From contig JAGMUV010000002.1 in assembly GCA_020744425.1 (NCBI GenBank), forward strand, positions 124,001 to 188,000: a DNA stretch of 64,000 nt, given 5' to 3'. The notes under the pieces are model-generated. The model worked only from the letters and a program-made list of their open reading frames with translations, had not been told where the DNA came from and did no database searches. Below, one piece after another: positions 55,330 through 64,000 of this stretch. This DNA comes from Dactylonectria macrodidyma. Its lineage: Eukaryota; Ascomycota; Sordariomycetes; Hypocreales; Nectriaceae. Both the position numbers and the translations under genes were made by a program. Position 1 is the first letter of the stretch, and each line of letters opens with the position of its first letter.

Positions 55330-56691
55330 ATGTACCACTTTTGTCAATCAATTCTAAATGGAGGAAGGTTAGTAGTATCGCTTGTATTGCTTCAGTGTAA
55401 GTGACCAGCCACCCCACTCGATAGTATCTTGCCAACGTGGATATCACTTAATTAGTCTACATTATACCCAAAATTAGGATCAAAGAACTCATTTCCAGGC
55501 TTCGCGGAAACAGGGTGCCCACGATTTCCCATTTGATTGCAAATGCGACAATTAGGTGGTAAGTCGCCAATCTTAAAGCTTCCGCGGTAGCTAGCAGTAA
55601 CATTGAGCATGACTACAGGCTGTCACAGTCATTGTCAATCCATCAATTCAGGGCCATGACTGTTGGTGATGTCGATGTCGAATCACTCCTGAGAAACTTT
55701 TCCGAATCGCTTGAAGGCGGTTTTGAATATGAATATGTTAGTGTGTCCGTCCGCTCTCTTGTTTGGATACGTGCTGAGTAGTCAATATTTAGATTGATAG
55801 GCCAGACTTCCGAGCTTGGCATTTGGTGCGATGCCCAAGCTCAACACAAACAATCATGTATGTTCACGGTGGAGGTTTTGTATCGGGCTCTCCAAGTTCA
55901 GTGTCCTCTTATCTCTTGCAACTACATCTAGAATTGCGTACCCGCGGTATTCTCTTTGATGTGGTTGCAGTTGAGTATGATTTGGCTCCCGAGTTTCCAT
56001 ATCCACACGCGTTACAACAAATAGTATCGGCATATGAGCATATCCAGTCACAGTCTAAGCCAGTAGTGCTCATGGGCGACTCCGCCGGTGGGAATCTATG
56101 CCTAGCTTTACTCCGCCATCTTGCATACCCTCATCCGAATATTGCGCCATCTGATGCAAGTCAAAATGGCTCTGAGGGTATTACTGCTGTTTGTCTGGCA
56201 AGTCCATGGGCTGACCTCCGGACAAAACATGCATCATACCCTGAAGCATCCTTCGATTGCTTGGACAAATATGCCTTGAATTCGTGGCGTGATGCATATT
56301 TAGGAAGCCGGCCGCTCGACGAATATGCGAGCGCTCTGGGCTGCCTGACTTCGCACCGGTGGAAAAATATTCTCCCTCCAAATATGTTATTGATGTCTGG
56401 AGAGTTGGACTATTTCTTACCTGAAATTAGTTCTCTAGTTCATGAAGTCCGGAAAGTGAGATATGACCTTCGTCTTGGGGAAATTTCCCTTGATTTGGCT
56501 GACAGAATCTCCAGGATGGCTACCATGGCTTAGATCTGAACATCGCTCCACTCAAGGGCCACGTTTGGAACTTGGTTGACTATGGAACAACAGTCCCGGG
56601 TGACTCACAGGGCGAAGGAAGAGAACGGATAGAGGCTTTAAAAGGTGTCCGCCTTCAGGCTGACTGGGTTATGGAGCATTGCCATCCATAG
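55330..56691 (+). CDS. Alpha/beta hydrolase, HSL-like esterase
   Basis: Five exons: 55330-55367, 55478-55558, 55619-55736, 55793-56455, 56515-56691; introns of 110, 60, 56 and 59 bp with GT-AG borders and matching phases; 358 residues. The start exon is short (YHFCQSILNGG), so the 5' end is the least certain part; a second in-frame ATG exists at 55656. The hormone-sensitive-lipase-type motifs are complete: MYVHGGGFVSGS (oxyanion HGGG), VLMGDSAGGNLCLALL (nucleophile GDSAG), MSGELDYFLPE (acid) and LKGHVWNLVDY (His). No signal peptide, so it is probably intracellular. Such esterases hydrolyse short- to medium-chain esters and lactone-like substrates. It faces the SDR across a shared promoter and is two genes from the Baeyer-Villiger monooxygenase, whose ester or lactone product it could cleave (inference). 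Confidence 0.87.
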
Positions 56692-57262
56692 ATGCGTCAA
56701 ACCAAGAATATCTATGATGCCAGAGATGCTACAGTGGCCTGCGCTGAAAACTGTCAAGATTTAATATGTACAGTGGCCGTGGATCTTATCTCAACGGAAG
56801 GCTTGATGTCATTCAACTGCTTCTACAACTTGTCTAGCAGGTGGCTCGATATATTTTAAATATTGAGAATAGTATTGACAGGTACTGGTGGCTTACCGTC
56901 CTCCACTTCGACTGGCTGATCTTCACAAGTTCTGTAGTATTCCTCCAATGGACGACTGGTAGCCAGGAATAATCGGATTCATTGTATTTTCTTGGGGTTA
57001 GGTGAATGTAGACCATGTACATCAGTGCATCATATGAAGACTTTGAGGAGGGTACACAGACAGGTTGACTGATGAGTAATGGGCTACAGCAACATATTTA
57101 CTTGAAGTGGAATTACTATCACGAGGTTTTGAAAAGGATGCTGAAAATGGTGTCGTTCGGCGTCGAGCCACCATTGTCCAAAGAGATTTATTGGGCGGAG
57201 CGTGGACTTCCACTAAGGAGAACTAGGTGTCCTGTTCTTAGGGTAAAAAACCGCCGGTGTCT
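56692..57262. other. Convergent spacer
   Basis: Between the hydrolase stop and the transporter stop; contains both 3' ends and no recognisable gene. Confidence 0.5.
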
Positions 57263-59038
57263 TTAACTTGAAGCCTTTGGCTTAGATTCAAGAGAATCAT
57301 CGCAAATGTCGATGGGCGCGGCTTTGTGGAAATGGCGTGGCTTGATGTTGCGAGCATACAGCTTGTCAAGCTCTGCCACAGTTCGATCCCTCGTTTCGGG
57401 GAGCCAAAGCCAGCAGCCTGCGGAGCCAAGAAAAGTGGTAAACCCAAAGATGAAGCCGACTCTACCACCCAGATTACCCATATCTGGATTAAACAGGTAC
57501 GGAAATACAAAGCCGACCAACCACTGAACGACAACTAGCATAATGTTGGCTAATCCTTGCGTGCGCGATCGCAACCGCCAGGACGGGATTTCTGCCACCA
57601 CTGTCCAAGCCACGGTTCCGAGGGTAAATTGATAAATGAATCCCTATCATAAGATCAGTTATTGTCAATTCAGAAGATTGTCAAACTGGATTTGAATGAG
57701 GCCAAGAGCCTGTTCGTACGTACCCAAAGGAACATGAAGGCGATGGTGACCAGATATGTGTTTCTGTGGCCTGGTATGGAAAAGCCTCCGATGATGAATA
57801 GTGTCAAAGAACATATAAATTGACCCCAAACTAGCATAGGCCGACGACCAATCCTGTTCAGTACCGGCCAAGAGAGGATGTTGGCAACAAACATGCTGCA
57901 GTTGTTAAGCATACCAAGCAAAAAGGACGTCTTGGCGCCAAAGCCTGCGAGCTGATAGTAGTAGGACTGATAACCCAGCACGAAGATCAAGCCAGAGAAA
58001 TACTGGCAGCCATAGATGAACATACAAATAAGAGTGCGTTGGCGGTCCACCGAGGAGAAACAATCCGCATATGTTGCTGTGCTCGTGGCATTGCGGTACT
58101 CTTGCTCTTTCTTCACCGTCTCCTGAATCAGAGCCAGGATGCCGTCCTTGTCAATTGAGGACTCGGAGTGATGTAGACGTTTGAGAGACTGTTTCGCAGC
58201 ATCGATGCGTTGGGTGCGTACCAACCAAACCGGAGATTCGGGCCAGAACCAAGCTGTCAACAACACGAGCGCGGGAATGATCCATTGGCAGGCAAACGGA
58301 ATAATGTATGCGTCTGGATCATTTTGAGGCCCAATAACATAAATGATGCCTGTAAAGACGAGCACTCCTGAGAATTGAATGATGTTGGTCATGGCCGTGA
58401 GCCAGCCGCGAAGTTTGAGGGGTGCTACTTCCGAGGCATATAAGGGCCCGATTACTAGCCACGCGCCGATGGACACGCCATTCACGGCTTTGCCAACTGT
58501 AAGAATAGGCAAAGAACCGTCCCGGGTTGAAATGTATTGGATCGCGACTCCGACAATCGAGATTGCGCAAGATAAAATGTTCGTGTAGCGCCGTCCGATG
58601 CGATCAGCGAGCCATCCTGTCACGGCAGCACCGACTATGGCCCCTAGTTGGGAAATACCGCCATAAAGGCTCTGCCAAGTTGCTGGAATGATGTATGCCG
58701 CTGACTCTCCCTGGCCAAAGAGCTGACCATAGTCTTCACTGTGACCCTAGGGTTAGTTGCGTAATCAAGAGGTAAAAACAGATTGAGGCTCACCGAAAAC
58801 GAGGGATGGCAAGAAGATTACCAGCGATAATCCCATCAATGCCGTAGCCAAATACAACGAGCTGTCCGTACAGAACCCAGAGCGTACTCCGCCAGAAAAT
58901 GCGAACAGTTTGGAAGAAGCCCAGACTTTTCTCAAATTCTTCCTGTCGAGCGGCCGCCTCAACTCGTTGCTCAACACCATCGGCGGGCTGTTGCTCAACA
59001 TGTTCTGTAACGCGTTCGGACTTGGGTCGCTCGTCCAT
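57263..59038 (-). CDS. MFS sugar-porter-type transporter (maltose/alpha-glucoside permease-like)
   Basis: Three exons on the minus strand: 59038-58794, 58738-57724, 57643-57263; introns of 55 and 80 bp; 546 residues. The start DERPKSERVTEHVEQQPADG begins a polar N-terminus typical of fungal maltose-permease-like proteins. Sugar-porter signatures are present: GWLADRIGRRYTNILS (loop 2-3), GPLYASEVAPLKLRGWLTAM (E-x-x-x-x-x-x-R after TM4), WFWPESPVWLVRTQR (PESPxWL), NRIGRRPMLVWGQF (second D/N-R-x-G-R-R) and WLPETRDRTVAELDKLYARN (PETxxRT). Around 12 membrane helices fit plasma-membrane import by proton symport. It shares a 628-bp divergent promoter with the Baeyer-Villiger monooxygenase, so it may import the substrate of this cluster, which need not be a sugar. 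Confidence 0.92.
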
Positions 59039-59666
59039 ACCGAAGAGAAAAGATTCGAAGAACTGAATGTTTTGTGTGTGAGTTGGAATGCAGTCTGATC
59101 CGTTGCGGGGAACACGCTCTCCGTTGAGTCGAAAACAAGAACAACAGCTGTTGTTAAATATGACACTGTCAGTAGCCTGCATAGCTCTCATGGGTTGATT
59201 TAGGCAAGTATTGCTCCGTGCTCACTGACCCGAACAGGAGTCATTAGCTTTGGATCAATGTTCAGCTCATCGAGAGTGTTCTGGAGGGTGTGGTAGGGCT
59301 CATGTGGGTTCGTTGGCTGCACGCTGACCTCCACACACTCAAACCCCGCAGGCTTCGATCTTGCTGACATCGCCAACGGAGTCAGCGAAGGCATTAGCGC
59401 CGCACTAAGAACTGGGGAAGAGGTGGGATCATCTTGAGTCTGGATGGACTGCGGGGAAAATGTGGGCATCATTTTGGGGCTGTGAACTGTCCGCATCAAA
59501 TATGACCCATGACTATGTTCTTTGGGCTACTATAGATAACATAACTCGCTGAGCCTGTCTTGAAACTGTCTCAGATTATCTGCCGCTCATCACCAAAATT
59601 CTAAATCTGTGCACTCTCTACGCTACTTGGCCCCTCTAGCAGCATTCCTATCCATCATTTGCCACC
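59039..59666. promoter_or_regulatory. Divergent promoter of the MFS transporter and monooxygenase genes
   Basis: A 628-bp interval between oppositely directed ATGs. It contains GAGTCA at 59238-59243 and GAGTCAGC at 59379-59386, the reverse complement of GCTGACTC, which is the core of the two boxes at 55072 and 55093. Confidence 0.45.
59200..59496 (-). CDS. Small ORF in the transporter/monooxygenase promoter, 98 residues
   Basis: ATG at 59496, stop at 59200, with the start on the transporter side strand. The sequence has a Ser/Pro-rich N-terminal half (PKMMPTFSPQSIQTQDDPTS) and a more regular C-terminal half (VQPTNPHEPYHTLQNTLDEL, DPKLMTPVRVSEHGAILA). It could be a small independent protein, a decayed exon or chance. 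The length and composition are above chance for this region, but no family is recognised. Confidence 0.35.
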   Translation of the reverse strand: MRTVHSPKMMPTFSPQSIQTQDDPTSSPVLSAALMPSLTPLAMSARSKPAGFECVEVSVQPTNPHEPYHTLQNTLDELNIDPKLMTPVRVSEHGAILA

Positions 59667-61793
59667 ATGAGCCCTCACAAAGAACCAGCAAACACCGACT
59701 ACGCCTACAGCTTCGACAACAGAGTCGGCGGTACACCTATTGAGATGCAGGATCATGTACCGTATTCGGTTTCGGAGCATTTGCTCTGGGCGCCTCGAAA
59801 AATGAGGGTCGCCTCCATCGGTGCTGGTGCTTCTGGAATAATGATGTGCTACAAAAAAGAAAAGGAGTTTGGCGAGTCCATTGACCTAGTAGTTTATGAT
59901 CGTAGGCGATTGAAAACTTCTTCCAATCAGACCCTTCTTTGACTTATTACATAGGATACCCCAAGTGCGGTGGAGTCTGGTACGCCAACAAGTACCCTGG
60001 CTGCCGGTGCGATGTACCATCCGCGGCGTATCAGTTCTCTTTCGCTCCCAAACCCGACTGGTCTCGATACTACTCTCCCGCCGCTGAGATTCAGGCCTAC
60101 TACGAAGATTTTGCTCGCGAGCATGGTTACCTACATCGCTACATCAAGCTCTCCCATGAAGTCAACGGGGCCACCTGGGATGAGGCTACGAGTCAATGGG
60201 TTCTCCAGATAACCCGGACAACAGAGTCTGGAGACAAGCAAAGCTTTGAAGATCGTGTCGACTTCCTAGTGGCTAACATCGGTATCCTGAATACGTGGAA
60301 GTGGCCCGACATCCCTAACCGCGAGGCATTTGGCGGACGCATAACCCATTCTGCCAACTACGACACTAGCTTGGACCTCAACGGAAAGACTGTCATAGTG
60401 ATTGGATCTGGTGCCTCATCTATTCAGATTATTCCTGCCATACAGAAGACTGCAAAGAAGGTCATCTCTTTCTACCGTACGCCACAGTGGATCAGCCCTG
60501 GCCTTGCCTTGGAAGGCTACACTGATGAACAAGGTCGCAACTTCGATTGTGAGTGTATTTCTTGACATCAATAATCACACAAACGAAAGGGACCTAACCA
60601 AATTCAAATAGACACTGAAGAGCAAAAGAGGCAGTTTACTGCTGACCCTACATTCTATTTGAGCCAGCGCAAGGCCATTGAGAATAAGATAAATTCAAGC
60701 TTCCGCGCCAACATTGCAGACCATCCATTTCAGAAGTTCACAAGAGAGGTATATTGGGCCGTCTTCTTACATTACTCTTCGCTGGCATTCTTTCATTGCT
60801 GCCTCTAATGTCTGAAGTTTACATGCTTACAATGGCCCCTCTTCCTCCTCAATAGGTCGTATCCAAACAGATGGCTAAGGCCTTAAACCATGACGAGACA
60901 CTCATCAAGCGCCTTGTCCCCGAATTTCCTGTTGGCTGCCGCCGTCTAGGACCTGCAGAAGGGTTCCTCGAAGCTTTCTTGAAAGACAACGTGGAGCTGG
61001 CTAATGGAGAGATTGCGACTTTTACAGAGAATGGCTTGCGTACAAATGACGGCGTTGAGCACAAGGCCGATGTGATCATATGCGCAACAGGCTTCGATGT
61101 TAACTTTCGACCATACTTCCCCATCATTGGACGGGAGGGGCTGGCGCTCAATGATGCATGGAAAAGCGATCCGTCGGCATACTTAGCCTTGGCTGCCAGT
61201 GGTTTCCCCAACTTCATGAGTGAGTGCGCCGAATGACAACATGCGATGCTTGCTAATTTAATGTGCGACATTAGTTGGTTCCCTCGGCCCTAATTGCCCC
61301 GCAGGACACGGTTCATTTGTTACCGTACTTGAAGCAGCGCAAAACTATATTTGCCGAGTAATACGTAAGATGCAGACAGAAAACATCCGGTCTTTGGATG
61401 TCAAGCCAGAAGCGGTAGCTGAGTATAACGACCATGTCCACGAATGGTTGAAGAGAAGGTAATGCTTGATCGCTCTTACAATCTAGTTGCTAGCTTTGCC
61501 TTTAGAAGAGATGCACCGCTAATGCCCTGCACAGTGTATGGACTGCCGGTTGCAGATCTTGGTACAACCAAGGCAAACCGAGCGGCAGAGTGACTGCGCA
61601 GTATCCTGGATCATTAGTTCATTGGCGCTTAATGCTTGAACAGCCGCGGTTTGAGGACTATAAGATCTCATATCGCAGTCGAAACAGGTTCGAGTTTATG
61701 GGTAACGGATTCACGGAACTTGAAACGAGTGGCAAGGATTTATCTTGGTACCTTGAACCTGATTATATCAACAGGCCTCTCTTTGATCACTAG
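59667..61793 (+). CDS. Flavin-dependent Baeyer-Villiger monooxygenase
   Basis: Six exons: 59667-59901, 59955-60548, 60612-60748, 60856-61219, 61275-61458, 61535-61793; introns of 53-107 bp with GT-AG borders and consistent phases; 590 residues, normal for the family. The ATG has a GCCACC context. Motifs: VASIGAGASGIMMCYKKEKE (FAD-binding GxGxxG), CGGVWYANKYPGCRCDVPSA (the GGxWxxNxYPGxxCD fingerprint), FGGRITHSANYD (the FxGxxxHxxxW/D-type BVMO signature), VIVIGSGASSIQIIPAI (NADPH-binding GxGxSxxQ) and DVIICATGFDVNFRP (ATG motif). Such enzymes insert one oxygen next to a carbonyl to give an ester or lactone, using NADPH and O2 with bound FAD. Relatives include aflatoxin- and sterigmatocystin-pathway monooxygenases and cyclic-ketone oxidases. 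Substrate is unknown. It is divergent from the MFS transporter and convergent with the bZIP gene. Confidence 0.93.
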
Positions 61794-61926
61794 TTGTTGC
61801 ACATTCAGTCGATATAGTCAGAGAATGATGTGAAACATTGAGAGGGGGGCAAGATGATACGTTTGTGTCTAGAAATATTCTCGCAGACTCCAATACATGG
61901 ATCATTAACACGAGATATACATTCTT

Positions 61927-64000
61927 TCAAACTGTAGTTTCCATGGCCCTTGAGCGTGACTGTAGGCCCCCATTACGCTCTTTGAGACACTTCCATTGAG
62001 GATAGCGATCAAAGAACCCTTCACCGAGATTCCAGTTTTTTAAATCCAGTATTGCCGCTTCAAGGCGTGTAGGATCTTTCAATCCGGCATGATCTAGCGT
62101 GTGGATATCCACGGTCATGTGCCGAATTATATCGAACGAGACATCATACGGACCCGCCTGGTCGAAAAGTGACATGTGAATCAGTTCTTCTCGTATCTCG
62201 GGCCTAGGCGAAGCGTTAACAAGAACATTGTGACTATGACATCATGAGGGATTCATACCACGGGACCAGATCTGCCGCAACTGGATGCGGGACTGTCAAC
62301 TGCAGTTGGGTCGGACGCAGCCAACTAGGTACACTTTGGTAGGCCGATTCATCTTGAATCACTTGCCACTAACGAGAAATTGAGTATAAGTGCGTATGAA
62401 GAGGGACAGTTTTATGACAAGGGGCAGAAAGAACAAGTGGGAAGCAAATGCTGAACAAACAAGACTTACTCTGAGAAGGAGATACATGACCCAGTACGCA
62501 GCCAAGAACTCCGAAGTTCGCCTTGCTTGTCTTACGGGAGCCAGTAAAGTCTTTAAATCAATCGACAACGTATTTTTTGGATCGTCGAACAAAAAATCAG
62601 AAAGGCTCGGGGGGCCAATTGTCGATATATTTGCACGGGCGCGGTCGAGAATGGCGTGGACTTCCTTATCCTTAGGTAGTGGTGGAACGAGAAACATAGG
62701 CAGGGATTGCGATTGCTGCATCGCTGCCAGGGGGACGGACAAGGATACGGGACTCGGCGGTGGCATCCATCGCCCAACGTAAGCTCCCAGAAGACCCAGT
62801 ATACTTTCGATGGAATGCCTGGGAGATTCTGGTGTTATTTCACATCGGGATGTGTCATTACCAGACGGTCTGGTACCAGTCGAAGCTGGGGGTAAAGAAC
62901 AAGTTAGGAGCTGAGTATTCGGGGTCGTTGCACGATTTGGATGATTGCCATAATGAGTGCCCCAGGCGTTCATATCTAGTAAGCTTTCTGATTCTAGAAT
63001 GGCATCACAGTGCTCTGGTAGAGGGTGTAGCGTTGCTTTGCCACAGGACTCCGCCCTGTGCAGATGTGTGGTACTTTGAAGACCAGTTTGGTCGTCGTGT
63101 GGCGGCATGTGAGACAGGCTGCTGTCCAATTGCTGGTGAATCTGGGCCCAATCCATAGTATTAAAAGCTTCGGCGTCAATATCCACGCGCTGCTCATCGG
63201 ATCGTTGAAGCTGATTACGCGATGTGTGGCCATTGGGTACTAACTGGGAGCTGCTTCGAGGAGTCGGAATGGTTTGACACAGTTGATGTATGCCACCAGA
63301 TGGGTCATCTGGTGGCGTCCATTGGCTTCGGTATACGTCAGAAGCCACTGCATTGTCGGAGAAGGCCAATCCCGGGTCACCCAAGTCTATGGCAGGCTCA
63401 TCCTTTTCCTCTGAGTCGCGGGTTACTTCCATCGAGGCGAATCCTGGATCGGCGGATCGCTGGGTATTTGAACCTACCGGCTGGGTTGCCCCACGATCTA
63501 TCAGGTCAGCAGTTAACTCGCTCATGACGTTCTGAGTGGTAACTCCTTCACCAAAGGCAGAACTATGAGGGTCAGGGTGTGGTGATGTAGAACCACACGT
63601 TGCTCGTAAAGCCGAGTGTCCCCTCAGTAATCGTTGACGCCGTAGCAGATCCTCCATTTCGTCCCATAGGCCATAGAGGTGCTTCAGCTGCGCGACGTCA
63701 GCACATTATGCATCATGGTCGTGGAACGCACCCTAGAAAATCGCATTACCTCATCATAAAGCCGTGCATTGTGGGCAGTCAGTTGGGCCACCTCGGACTG
63801 GCCGCCAGACTTTAGTGCGCGTAGCTGAGCCTCAAGTTCTTCGATGTGAAGCTTCTGGCGTTTCCTGTGCTGCCTCTGCGCGACTCGGTCGGTGAAGCGC
63901 TTGCGCTCACGTCGTTTCTCAGCATCGTTGACGATGTTGTTGGGCTTTGATGATTGAGACTCGGAGTTCTCTGGAGGCTGCTGACCGCTGGAAATTGGGG
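61927..64000 (-). CDS. bZIP transcription factor with DUF3425-like C-terminus (5' end beyond the window)
   Basis: Minus strand; exons: beyond 64000 to 63750, 63687-62470, 62368-62259, 62203-61927; introns of 62, 101 and 55 bp with proper borders and phases. At about 63925-63850 a basic region NDAEKRRERKRFTDRVAQRQ continues into HRKRQKLHIEELEAQLRALK with leucine heptads (LEAQL, VAQL, ARL), a bZIP DNA-binding/dimerisation domain. A long Ser/Pro-rich middle is followed by the C-terminal region FLAAYWVMYLLLRWQVIQDE and DLVPWPEIREELIHMSLFDQ, resembling the DUF3425 tail. It is the only regulator in the cluster and converges on the monooxygenase gene 134 bp away. The TGACTC-type boxes in the divergent promoters are plausible targets. 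The protein is at least 600 residues; the start lies outside the window. Confidence 0.9.

Overview
The window reads as nuclear DNA of a filamentous ascomycete (Pezizomycotina). Genes are split by short GT-AG introns of 43-110 bp with CTAAC/CTGAC-like branch sites. The proteins are typical fungal families: feruloyl esterase, Fung_rhodopsin, PPxY alpha-arrestin, bZIP with a DUF3425-like tail, Baeyer-Villiger monooxygenase. One block is extremely TA-rich and shows the C-to-T/G-to-A decay expected of repeat-induced point mutation (RIP). I see no tRNA, rRNA, CRISPR or prokaryotic operon structure. Exon junctions were derived by hand from splice consensus and reading-frame continuity; none is supported by transcripts.

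Layout. 0-7 kb: two intact secreted plant-polymer enzymes, a GH78 alpha-L-rhamnosidase and a feruloyl esterase/tannase. 7-15.5 kb: a broken solute-binding-protein gene, an intact TRI14-like secreted propeller gene and a frameshifted carboxylesterase. 15.6-22.6 kb: a ~7 kb TA-rich mobile element bounded by perfect 36-bp terminal inverted repeats and a 5-bp target duplication, with a decayed Fot1/pogo transposon nested in it. 23-28 kb: an intact quinone-oxidoreductase-like gene, a broken PEP-mutase/isocitrate-lyase family gene and an intact endonuclease/exonuclease/phosphatase-fold gene. 28-34 kb: decayed P450 and TRI3-like acyltransferase genes and a small hypothetical gene. 36-39.4 kb: an intact alpha-arrestin and MFS transporter, divergently arranged. 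39-46 kb: gene-poor, with a GPI-type secreted protein and fragments of an SDR and a transcription factor. 47-52 kb: an intact rhodopsin-like membrane protein, a deleted old-yellow-enzyme gene and a cupin gene with three clustered stops. 53.9-64 kb: five intact genes forming a compact cluster.

The 53.9-64 kb group is the most coherent functional unit: SDR (-) and alpha/beta hydrolase (+) share one divergent promoter, an MFS sugar-type transporter (-) and a Baeyer-Villiger monooxygenase (+) share another, and a bZIP regulator runs off the right edge. Together they could import a ketone or alcohol, interconvert alcohol and ketone, insert oxygen to make an ester or lactone, and hydrolyse it. The divergent SDR/hydrolase promoter carries two identical 12-bp boxes 21 bp apart with a TGACTC bZIP-type core. 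The rest of the window is an accessory-type region in which about nine genes are broken while their neighbours stay intact.
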